Below, in pieces: positions 24,481-32,078 of a stretch of 40,420 nucleotides of DNA (position 1 is the first letter of the stretch; every line of letters starts with the position of its first letter). The stretch comes from Bacteroidales bacterium (GTDB lineage: Bacteria; Bacteroidota; Bacteroidia; Bacteroidales; UBA12170), in the NCBI GenBank assembly GCA_021158405.1, contig JAGGUP010000109.1, positions 1-40,420 of the forward strand. Direction: 5' to 3'. Below the pieces are notes generated by a model that was given only the letters and a program-made list of their open reading frames with translations, was not told where the DNA came from and did not search any database. The position numbers were made by a program, and so were the translations under genes.

Positions 24481-26169
24481 TTACTTTTTAATATTGGGTA
24501 ATTCGAGTCCATAACCTTTCTTTTTGTCTTCTGCTTTCAATAAGAAGGCAAAGAGTAAAGAACTAATCGAAAGTCCCACGAAAATCAACATATCATAAAA
24601 ATAATCGTATTTGATATTTAATTTTTCTTCGGTTATGACTTGATAAGCTGCATCCTGTCCACTTTTCACAACGGCTTGTAATGCAGCGTCTTTATCTGCT
24701 GATAAATCAATCCCTGCAATATTTTTTGAAATCGTGGTATAGATTAAATTTTCTACTTTTTTAGTGTCTGCATTTTCGGCGGAAATAGCCTGATAATTGG
24801 CATATTGAACCACGGAATCCACAGCCGAACCCGTTGCCGATTCGATAGCTTTACCAATTTCCTTAGCCGTAAATGTATTTACAGTCAACTTCTCGTTAAA
24901 GGCTTTTTCAATGGCGTGTTTGACTACTTTTTTATTAGGAGAGACATCTGGATTTGTAGAACTTAAAACAAAACCAAGAATCAAAGGGACAAATAAAAGA
25001 CCGATGTTTTGTATCCAGAAAATAACAGCATAGGCAGTACCCAATTGTTTTTCGGGGATAATTTTTGGAACGGAAGGCCACATGGCAGAAGGAACCAGTG
25101 AAAACCCAACTCCCAAAATAATAACCATAATAGCAGCAATCCACCACGAATTTAGAGCTGGAATTGCTAGTATCCCATGTACAAAAATTAATATTAACGA
25201 GCCGATAATCATAATCGTTGACCCTTTACCAAATTTATCATAAATACCTCCAAAAACAGGAGTCAAAATAATTGTTCCAAAAGGTAATAACATAGTAATT
25301 GTTCCAGCTAAACTCGGGTCAACATTATATTTGTTAACCATCAGGTCGTTGGCATAAAATAAGAACGGAAAGACTGCGGAATAAAACAAAACACATAAAA
25401 CTGCAATATACCAGAAGCCACGATTTCCAATAATAAGCAAAATATCTTTCACTTTAAACTCATCAGCAGGATCGATACCTTGGTTTGTAAAATCTTCAGA
25501 CTTATCCAATTTAATATCCAGTACTGAGAACAAAATAAATGAAACCATACCCAATAACATTACAACAAGAGCAAACAAGATGGGCGTTGTTACCGAAAAA
25601 TTTGTAGCAAGAGGGATAGAAATACCAATTGCCAGAGCTGTTCCCAAGCGAGCAATAGCCATCTGCATACCCATAGCAAGTGCCATCTCTTTTCCTTTAA
25701 ACCAGCGAACTACAGCTTTTGAAATGGTAATTCCAATCGCCTCAGTACCTACTCCAAAAATGGCAAAACCTAAGGATGACCAAAAGACCTGAGCTTTCAT
25801 CGCTCCCAACAAAGGAATCTGAATAGATGCTCCTTCGGCAAATTGATGTTTTATAGCCCAATAATTAATCGCCGTACCGACAAACATAATAATAGTAGCA
25901 CCCAATCCGGTCTTTCTTACACCTAACTTATCGAGAATTAGCCCACTGAAAATAAGCATAAAAAGAAAAACATTAAACCAGCCATAAGCCGAAGTATAAG
26001 TTCCGAAATCTTCACTATTCCATCCCAGAATGCTTTCCAGTATAGGTTTAATTGACGAAAGAGCATAATTAAAATAATATGCGCCAAAAATGGAAAGTGA
26101 AGCAAGAACCAAAGCAGTCCAACGCATTGCAGTGGATTCTCGTAATGATTTTTTTATTATCTCAGTCAT
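24481..26169 (-). CDS. MFS transporter with large extracytoplasmic loop before the last helix
   Basis: This is a 12-TM major facilitator superfamily protein of 562 residues. MFS motif A-like segments are seen after TM2 (LILDKLGVRKTGLG) and in the second half (GGIYDKFGKGS). The overall style resembles OFA/NNP-type anion antiporters. Unusually, about 123 residues (404-526) sit between TM11 and TM12. This loop is hydrophilic and Ala/Lys/Glu-rich, predicted to be helical and outside the inner membrane, starting STNPDVSPNKKVVK and ending KYDYFYD. Standard MFS proteins have only a short loop there. Substrate unknown. The gene is followed by a strong terminator. Upstream TACTTTAG resembles a -7 box. 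It may bind something in the periplasm (inference). Confidence 0.85.
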   Translation of the reverse strand: MTEIIKKSLRESTAMRWTALVLASLSIFGAYYFNYALSSIKPILESILGWNSEDFGTYTSAYGWFNVFLFMLIFSGLILDKLGVRKTGLGATIIMFVGTAINYWAIKHQFAEGASIQIPLLGAMKAQVFWSSLGFAIFGVGTEAIGITISKAVVRWFKGKEMALAMGMQMAIARLGTALAIGISIPLATNFSVTTPILFALVVMLLGMVSFILFSVLDIKLDKSEDFTNQGIDPADEFKVKDILLIIGNRGFWYIAVLCVLFYSAVFPFLFYANDLMVNKYNVDPSLAGTITMLLPFGTIILTPVFGGIYDKFGKGSTIMIIGSLILIFVHGILAIPALNSWWIAAIMVIILGVGFSLVPSAMWPSVPKIIPEKQLGTAYAVIFWIQNIGLLFVPLILGFVLSSTNPDVSPNKKVVKHAIEKAFNEKLTVNTFTAKEIGKAIESATGSAVDSVVQYANYQAISAENADTKKVENLIYTTISKNIAGIDLSADKDAALQAVVKSGQDAAYQVITEEKLNIKYDYFYDMLIFVGLSISSLLFAFLLKAEDKKKGYGLELPNIKK

Positions 26170-26257
26170 ATTCTAATTTTTTTTAGATTTTTATGCGGCT
26201 AAAGTAAGGTTTTTTTTGAAAGAGCAGATTGCTATTTTGCAATTAACAGAGAAACAA

Positions 26258-26890
26258 TCAAAACAAATGAATCACTTTTTTTGTTTCAAAGAACTTCTCT
26301 TCAAAGACTTTTGAAAGTTCAAAAACGCTATACTTTTTATGTGTTTTCGCGATTTCTTCTAAAACATCCCCTCCTTTAATATACAGTATTCCATTTCGAA
26401 GTTTGTTTTTTTGTTTAGAGGTAATGTTATGTTCTACCCAAGTAATAAACTCAGGTAAGTTAGTAACAGCACGACTAATAATAAAGTCAAAACGAACTTT
26501 TTTTACATTCTTAGCCCGCTTTTGTTCTGCTCTTACATTTTTCAATCCCAATTGTTGAGCGATATCTTGAACCACTTTAATTTTCTTTCCAATAGTATCG
26601 ATCAAATAAAAATCGACCTGTGGGAAAAGAATGGCTAAGGGAATACCCGGAAATCCACCTCCTGTTCCAACATCCATCACTTTTGTTCCAGGAGCAAATT
26701 TTATGACTTTTGCAATGGACAAGGAATGCAAAAAATGACGTTCTATCAAATTATCCATATCCGTTCGGCTGATCAAATTAATTTTCGAATTCCAGTCGCG
26801 GTATAAATCTATGGCTCTTTCAAAAGTCATTATTTGTGCTTCGCTTAAATCTGGAAAATATTTCAGTAAAAGTTCAATGTCGTGTTGCAT
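26258..26890 (-). CDS. rsmG: 16S rRNA (guanine-N7)-methyltransferase RsmG
   Basis: This 210-residue SAM-dependent methyltransferase modifies G527 of 16S rRNA. Landmarks are LLLKYFPDLSEAQ at the N-terminus, DWNSKINLISRTD, RHFLHSL, the SAM-binding VMDVGTGGGFPGIPLA and FIISRAVTNLPEF, with a basic patch AEQKRAKNVKK. Length is normal. The ATG at 26890 is supported by the family N-terminus. An exact -7 box ends only 4 bp before it, so the mRNA may be leaderless. In many bacteria the gene (gidB) sits with gidA near oriC. Here it stands alone. Confidence 0.96.
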   Translation of the reverse strand: MQHDIELLLKYFPDLSEAQIMTFERAIDLYRDWNSKINLISRTDMDNLIERHFLHSLSIAKVIKFAPGTKVMDVGTGGGFPGIPLAILFPQVDFYLIDTIGKKIKVVQDIAQQLGLKNVRAEQKRAKNVKKVRFDFIISRAVTNLPEFITWVEHNITSKQKNKLRNGILYIKGGDVLEEIAKTHKKYSVFELSKVFEEKFFETKKVIHLF

Positions 26891-26894
26891 CGAG

Positions 26895-26902
26895 CAAAGA
26901 TA
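26895..26902 (-). promoter_or_regulatory. -7 box directly before rsmG
   Basis: The minus strand reads TATCTTTG, 4 bases, then ATG. Spacing equals that seen at the ArsP_2-like gene (14892-14899). A start site at the usual distance would coincide with the start codon. Confidence 0.45.
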
Positions 26903-26906
26903 ATAT

Positions 26907-27039
26907 TAATGTGCTAATTCGGTAATAGGCTAATTAGAGAATCCGATTCACTGTTTTTAGTTTACTTTTACTGTAAACTTATTTCAGGACAAGACAAACA
27001 AGACATTTCAGGACAAGACATTACCACATTAGCACATTA
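26907..27039. repeat. Intergenic inverted repeat with internal 16-bp direct repeat
   Basis: TAATGTGCTAAT (26907-26918) is inverted as ATTAGCACATTA (27028-27039). Inside, ATTTCAGGACAAGACA occurs twice (26981-26996 and 27005-27020). The arms CACATTAGCACATTA resemble common Bacteroidota intergenic repeats. No gene fits here. Confidence 0.6.
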
Positions 27040-27126
27040 TTAACATACTCACATTAATATCTTTCTCTATTCAATGTAAAAAGGAGACTTAAATTGATTT
27101 ATTTTGCATTATCAAGACACAGACTT

Positions 27127-28080
27127 ATGCGAAAAATTATATCCACTCTTTTTTTGTTGTTTTTATCTTTTTCCCTTTTCGCGCAAAATGATAGGGAAGC
27201 CTATATTGAAAAATACAAAGCCATCGCTATAAAGAAAATGAAACAGCATGGAATACCTGCCAGTATCACTTTAGCTCAAGGGATTCTGGAATCTGGAGCC
27301 GGAAAAAGTAAGCTTACCATTAAGGCAAAAAATCATTTTGGTATTAAATGCCATAATGAATGGACTGGCAGAACCTATAAAATGGACGATGATAAAAAGA
27401 AAGAATGTTTTCGGAAATATAAAACAGCCGAACAAAGTTTTGAAGATCATTCCCGATTTTTAACTTCACGCGATCGTTATGCTTTTTTATTCGAATATGA
27501 TGTAACAGATTATAAAAAATGGGCAATTGGATTAAAAAAAGCAGGCTATGCCACCAATCCGCAATATGCTAAATTACTTATTAAAGTGATTGAGGAAAAT
27601 CATTTAGATCGTTTTGATAGAATGAAACGAATTAAACAAACAAAGAGTGTCAAACCAATTTTCGCTCAAACAAAAAAGTCTTCAAAATATCCGGAATACT
27701 TAGATAAAAACGCGGCAGATTTCAATCCAATTTCGGTTTCTAAAACAAATAGGATGATCTACAAAACCAATAAGGTGGAATATGTATTGGCTTTACAAAA
27801 TGACAGTTGGAAATTAATTGCAAAAGAATTCGACCTGTATACTAAACAAATTCTCGACTTTAATTCTGCCACCAGAAAGACGCCTTTAAATCCCGGCGAT
27901 CGCGTTTATATCGAAAAAAAGAAAAAGAAAGCAAAAGTAATGTTTCATATTGTAGGCAATAATGAAACATTACAGAGTATCAGTCAGATTTATGCTGTAC
28001 GCACTTCTTGGATTAAACGCATCAATAATATAAAACGAAAAAATAAATTAACTGCCGGTCAACGACTTAGACTTAGATAG
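27127..28080 (+). CDS. Exported N-acetylglucosaminidase with two LysM domains
   Basis: A peptidoglycan hydrolase of 317 residues. A signal peptide (MRKIISTLFLLFLSFSLFAQ) is followed by a FlgJ/LytG-type glucosaminidase domain (residues about 25-165). It has the catalytic Glu in ITLAQGILESGAGKS and the conserved NHFGIKCH, then YKTAEQSFEDHSRFL and GLKKAGYATNPQYAKLL. Two C-terminal LysM peptidoglycan-binding repeats follow (about 220-270 and 275-317, with LNPGDRVYI and LTAGQRLRL). The ATG at 27127 places the signal peptide first. A TTG 33 bp upstream is unlikely. Role inferred: cell wall remodelling or daughter cell separation. It converges with gatD, 10 bp apart. Confidence 0.93.
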   Translation: MRKIISTLFLLFLSFSLFAQNDREAYIEKYKAIAIKKMKQHGIPASITLAQGILESGAGKSKLTIKAKNHFGIKCHNEWTGRTYKMDDDKKKECFRKYKTAEQSFEDHSRFLTSRDRYAFLFEYDVTDYKKWAIGLKKAGYATNPQYAKLLIKVIEENHLDRFDRMKRIKQTKSVKPIFAQTKKSSKYPEYLDKNAADFNPISVSKTNRMIYKTNKVEYVLALQNDSWKLIAKEFDLYTKQILDFNSATRKTPLNPGDRVYIEKKKKKAKVMFHIVGNNETLQSISQIYAVRTSWIKRINNIKRKNKLTAGQRLRLR

Positions 28081-28090
28081 AATTCAATTT

Positions 28091-29476
28091 CTATTTCCTT
28101 ACTTTCTTAATAAAATCTTCAACTTCTGGAACTCCACCCTGAAAAATCAAATAGCCATTATAAGGTTCACGTTTGGTAATTTCATCGTTAATAGGTGTTA
28201 GCATTAACCTATTTACTTCTTCCGGATCGTCTGTTTGACCAAGCACCCAACCCAATTTTATATATGCCACTTCGGGCAACATATTTCCGGCAGGAATGAT
28301 TCCTTTAGCCATCATATCACGGCCTGTATCATACACAAACATATTCACATAACCCCAAAGCGTTTGAAGTGTCATAAACATGTGAACACCTTTTTTATGT
28401 GCTCTTTCGATGGCCGGATATAGCTCTTTATTTACGTGCCCTAATCCGGTTCCTACTATAATAATTCCTTTGTAACCTGCATCCACCATAGCATCCAAAA
28501 TATCGGGTTTCATGGCTGGATAATAATACATCATGGTTACTTTATCACTGAAATAAGGTAATATTTTTACATTTTTATCTTTGCGCCTGTGATTGTATTC
28601 CTTTTTAATGGTCTTAATCTCTCCCCTTCTAACGGAAGCTAAAGGCGTATCACCAATTGTGCGAAAAGTAGAGCGATAAGAAGAATGCATTTTCCTTACA
28701 CGCGTTCCTTTATGCAACAAGCCATAATCGTCGGAAGTGGGACCAAACATACAAATCATGACTTCTGCGATATCGCTGTGTCCGGCGGTATACATTGCAT
28801 GCATCAAATTAAGCGCAGCATCAGAGCTGGGTCTATCGGATGACCGTTGAGAACCCACCAAAACAATCGGAATCGGCGAATTTTGAATCATAAAAGTTAA
28901 GGCTGCACCTGTATGATGCAAGGTATCTGTTCCATGTCCAATGACGATTCCATCCACTCCATTTTCAATTTCACGACCAATAGCTTTTGCTAAGGCGATA
29001 TATTGCTTCGGCCCCATATTTTCGGAAAATACAGCAAATACTTTTTCTGTTTCAAGATTACATATATCAGCTAATTCAGGAACAGCGCCATATAATTCAC
29101 CCGGTGAGAAGGCAGGGATTACCGCTCCAGTTCTATAATCCAATCGAGAAGCAATGGTCCCTCCTGTGCCTAATAACTTTACTCTAGGGAATCCGGGAGT
29201 GGTTGGAAATTCTTTTTCTGGAATTTTATAATTGGCCTTTTTATAACCCGTTTCCTTCATTTTAACAATTGTCTGAATATCAATGCCAATATTGTATCCA
29301 GTAACAATTTTCATAACGATATGTTGGTCATCGTCGTTTTCGGCTCGCGGCAATATTGTTCCAACAAAAACTCCTCTACTAGTCTCCACATTGGCCTGAC
29401 CCCAAACACGAACCTGAAATTTTTTCAAAATGTTTAGAGCATCTCCTTTGTATCCTTGAAATATATCGTCTGTCAT
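28091..29476 (-). CDS. gatD: Archaeal-type Glu-tRNA(Gln) amidotransferase subunit D
   Basis: GatD is the asparaginase-like subunit that releases ammonia from glutamine (or asparagine) for GatE. This 461-residue form has the GatD-specific N-terminal barrel (residues 1-90, including GVFVGTILPRAENDDDQHIV and TGYNIGI) that simple L-asparaginases lack. The catalytic core shows Thr107 in LLGTGGTIAS, Thr183-Asp184 in GHGTDTLHHTG and Lys262 in GTRVRKMHSSYRS, the full Thr-Thr-Asp-Lys set. ATG 29476 is chosen. A GTG 19 codons upstream would place the start inside a dispersed repeat. It lies 150 bp downstream of gatE on the same strand. In Bacteria the usual enzyme is GatCAB, so this pair is unexpected. 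Confidence 0.9.
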   Translation of the reverse strand: MTDDIFQGYKGDALNILKKFQVRVWGQANVETSRGVFVGTILPRAENDDDQHIVMKIVTGYNIGIDIQTIVKMKETGYKKANYKIPEKEFPTTPGFPRVKLLGTGGTIASRLDYRTGAVIPAFSPGELYGAVPELADICNLETEKVFAVFSENMGPKQYIALAKAIGREIENGVDGIVIGHGTDTLHHTGAALTFMIQNSPIPIVLVGSQRSSDRPSSDAALNLMHAMYTAGHSDIAEVMICMFGPTSDDYGLLHKGTRVRKMHSSYRSTFRTIGDTPLASVRRGEIKTIKKEYNHRRKDKNVKILPYFSDKVTMMYYYPAMKPDILDAMVDAGYKGIIIVGTGLGHVNKELYPAIERAHKKGVHMFMTLQTLWGYVNMFVYDTGRDMMAKGIIPAGNMLPEVAYIKLGWVLGQTDDPEEVNRLMLTPINDEITKREPYNGYLIFQGGVPEVEDFIKKVRK

Positions 29477-29528
29477 TTTTTTTGGTTTTGCTATTCTTCT
29501 TGTTGAATTTTCAATAATGTAAAAGTTG

Positions 29529-29602
29529 GCCACGAATAAAAGAACTATTTATACGCTCCTCTTTGATTCAAATTTGAATCCTATAATTCGTGCATTAGTG
29601 TC
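29529..29602. repeat. Dispersed inverted repeat, CCACGAAT family (copy 2)
   Basis: GGCCACGAAT (29529-29537 region) faces ATTCGTGCATTAGTGTC (29586-29602). It sits in the gatE-gatD gap. A central palindrome GATTCAAATTTGAATC lies within. Confidence 0.6.
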
Positions 29603-29626
29603 ATTATTTATTTTTTCACATACATT

Positions 29627-31612
29627 TTAATCGTTTTCCAATTTCTCAGAAGCCGCCTTAACTTCTTTTTTCAAATCAGTTAGCGCCATATTCCCTAAAG
29701 CCAATTTTCGTATCTGACCCATTACCCAATTTTGAGTATTTAGTTCATTTACATTTCTACCAATTTGTTTGAATTTTTCAATCAGAAACAGAACCTGATC
29801 CAAAATTTGACTTCTTTTTACTTTTTTAAATTTAATGGTAGTCAAGACCGAATCGAACTGCATTTTAGGGTGTTCATACAACTGTTTCAACATCTCTTCA
29901 GCAATATCGAATTCAAGCTTATTATCCTTCAGATATTTAAATAAATTATAAAGCTGCTTATATTTAAAATTGGCGGCACGCCTATAATGACCTTCTATAT
30001 ATTTTAATCGATGACCCAGGAAATTACCCATATACTTCGGGTCAATCTTCAACTTTTCTTTGATATCGAGAATGAGCGGGAACAGGTTATTACTGAGTAT
30101 ATAATTATAAGTATCAACAGAAACTCCCCAAGCTCTAAGCTGATTATATCTATCAATTACATCGGTTGGTAAACCTTTGCCCAGATTATCAATATAATCG
30201 TTTGCCAATGGGATAGGCGCAGAATCCGTGTCCGGATACATACGATCAGCACCCGGCAATACCCGTTCAAAAATTGTAGTTCCATTCTCAAACGATTTTC
30301 GAGTTTCTTCAGGAACACCCTCAAAAGCCATCAAACATCTTTCTTCTATCGTTTCCAAAGCCGTTTTAATATCCTCTTTTGGACCCCAAAAAATCAATTG
30401 AGCATCGTCTTTTTCTGCTTGTAAAAGCGTTTTGATTTTCTCAAAATCCTCATCAGAAATACTTTGCTCCAAATCTTCCGAATTAGTCATGTTTGGCTTT
30501 TCCAAACAAGCAATTACTTTTAATCTATCGGCTATTTCATCGGCAAAAACTTTTCCCGGTTGTGTAAAATGTGATAGCAATTGTCCAAATTTCGGCAAAT
30601 TTGCAGCCCATATTTCAAAACCATTTTCTTTTGCAAATTCGATTTCTTTAGTCGGAAACTGAAACAAATAATAGTTCAGCTCTTTGGAATTCATTTTCCA
30701 ATCTGCCTTAGCCATTCTTTCTTTTAATACTTTGCGAATCTGTAATAAAGACCATTGCCTATACACCTCCACATGAGTAAGTTCCGGAATCCAACGTGTA
30801 TGTGCTACGCCTTTAATTTCGACACGAGTTCCACCTTTACAACTTACGTTTACATCCTGACGACCTGCACCCATACCTATTCTGACCAATCCGGTTGATC
30901 TATTTAAAAAACGAATATAATCACAAGCTTCTTTCACCTCATCGGGATTTACCATTTCGGGATACGTTACCGTTTCAATAAGCGGCATTCCTAGTCGGTC
31001 GGTCTTGTAAATTCGTTTATGACCAATATCAGAAACCTCCCGACAGCTATCCTCTTCAATACTCAGCTGTATCAGTTTTACTGTTTTGTTTTTAAGTGGA
31101 ATCTCCCCTTCTACTCCCAAAATTGCTGTTCTCTGAAAACCTGTAGGGATACTTCCATCGAGATATTGTTTGCGCGTAATATGTACTTCTCCAACAATGT
31201 TCAATCGCGATAGCAAAGAAATCTTTAAGGCAATTTCTAATGCATCTCTATTGATAGGAAATGGCGGCGTATCATCTACTTCATAAGTGCAGGCCGTTTC
31301 GTTTTTAAGCCGATAGGTAATCTCTTTTCGAGTTTTGAATTCCATCAAAGCGGTTCCATCGTATTCACCTAATTCACTTAATGTTGGGCGCATATGTCGA
31401 ATGACTTCCGCATCATACTCATTATGCTTTTGAAACTGACCGGCAGGGCAATGACAAAACAATTTTTCTTTGGTGAGCAATTGCTGATGAACTTCTAGTC
31501 CCGACATAAAACCAATACGGTCGTAATCGGCTTGCACAGCCTTTTTACGTTTTATATACCCTATGATTTTTTTTGTGTTTTGGTAGTTCTTGAGAGGATC
31601 AAACTTCTTCAT
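29627..31612 (-). CDS. gatE: Archaeal-type Glu-tRNA(Gln) amidotransferase subunit E
   Basis: GatE activates and amidates Glu-tRNA(Gln) using ammonia from GatD. The 661 residues follow the GatE plan. A GatB-like kinase fold shows FMSGLEVHQQLL, KLFCHCPA, DDTPPFPINRD, QYLDGSIPTGFQRT, YKTDRLGMPLIETVT and RQDVNVSCKGGTRVEIKGV. A GatE-specific AspRS-like inserted domain follows (about 395-500; PEETRKSFENG, LPGADRMYPDTDSAPIPL). A C-terminal helical and YqeY-like tail binds tRNA. The inserted domain separates it from bacterial GatB (about 480 residues). A -7 box lies 84 bp upstream. Order is gatE then gatD. Codon usage looks like its neighbours, so any transfer was not recent. Confidence 0.92.
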   Translation of the reverse strand: MKKFDPLKNYQNTKKIIGYIKRKKAVQADYDRIGFMSGLEVHQQLLTKEKLFCHCPAGQFQKHNEYDAEVIRHMRPTLSELGEYDGTALMEFKTRKEITYRLKNETACTYEVDDTPPFPINRDALEIALKISLLSRLNIVGEVHITRKQYLDGSIPTGFQRTAILGVEGEIPLKNKTVKLIQLSIEEDSCREVSDIGHKRIYKTDRLGMPLIETVTYPEMVNPDEVKEACDYIRFLNRSTGLVRIGMGAGRQDVNVSCKGGTRVEIKGVAHTRWIPELTHVEVYRQWSLLQIRKVLKERMAKADWKMNSKELNYYLFQFPTKEIEFAKENGFEIWAANLPKFGQLLSHFTQPGKVFADEIADRLKVIACLEKPNMTNSEDLEQSISDEDFEKIKTLLQAEKDDAQLIFWGPKEDIKTALETIEERCLMAFEGVPEETRKSFENGTTIFERVLPGADRMYPDTDSAPIPLANDYIDNLGKGLPTDVIDRYNQLRAWGVSVDTYNYILSNNLFPLILDIKEKLKIDPKYMGNFLGHRLKYIEGHYRRAANFKYKQLYNLFKYLKDNKLEFDIAEEMLKQLYEHPKMQFDSVLTTIKFKKVKRSQILDQVLFLIEKFKQIGRNVNELNTQNWVMGQIRKLALGNMALTDLKKEVKAASEKLEND

Positions 31613-31695
31613 TAGATTCAGTATTTTTACAAGAATGTCGTTTATAAAACGAAATTATCCGACTATTTTCGGGTTTGATTCATGTTTATGCGGCT

Positions 31696-31703
31696 CAAAT
31701 GTA
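31696..31703 (-). promoter_or_regulatory. -7 box of gatE
   Basis: The minus strand reads TACATTTG, exact TAnnTTTG, 84 bp before the gatE ATG. No clear -33. Confidence 0.5.
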
Positions 31704-31783
31704 GGGAATTTTATTCAGTTTTAATCATCATAATCATCAGGAAAGAAAATTAACTACAAAGTCGCACAAAGTATATGCACTAA

Positions 31784-31941
31784 GGGCTTGTTGCGAAATA
31801 ACTACTCCGTTTATGCTCGTTCTTTTGCCCGCTAACTTTGTTAAAAAGCCTCGCCGTAGCTCTGCTATGTCTGCGTTTTTTGCCTCGTTACCGAACAAAA
31901 TAACTTCGCCTGATTCAGAGAACTTATTTCGTAACAAGCCC
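31784..31941. mobile_element. MITE-like element with 18-bp terminal inverted repeats
   Basis: The left end GGGCTTGTTGCGAAATAA (31784-31801) and right end TTATTTCGTAACAAGCCC (31924-31941) are inverted with one mismatch. The element is 158 bp, flanked by TAA on both sides (31781-31783 and 31942-31944), as for a 3-bp target duplication. It encodes no transposase. The 66-residue frame inside is a chance ORF. The flanks (ACAAAGTCGCACAAAG ... GTAACACAAAG) resemble the repeat at 34203-34279, so it appears inserted into another repeat. It fills most of the 31613-32078 intergenic stretch, which holds no gene. Confidence 0.8.
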
Positions 31942-32055
31942 TAAGTAACACAAAGAAAAAATTGGAAAATAAATTTATTTGTTCTTTATGATATTCCCAG
32001 AGTTACTTTCGTTATAATATTCTTAAAAAGCAAAATACAGTAATTTGTTTTTTCA

Positions 32056-32063
32056 TACTTTTG
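32056..32063 (+). promoter_or_regulatory. -7 box of the DnaQ/GIY-YIG gene
   Basis: TACTTTTG is exact, 15 bp before the ATG at 32079. The nearest TTTG (32044) is too close to be the -33 box. Confidence 0.55.
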
Positions 32064-32078
32064 ACGAAAGTCTATTTT

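Noticed and set aside
28091-29476. Plain type II L-asparaginase
   Set aside because: It has the extra GatD N-terminal barrel domain, and a GatE gene lies directly upstream.
29627-31612. Bacterial GatB
   Set aside because: The 661-residue length and the AspRS-like insertion (LPGADRMYPDTD region) are GatE features.
31737-31937. 66-residue minus-strand frame
   Set aside because: It lies almost wholly within the MITE-like element and reads its terminal repeat. No transposase motif is present.
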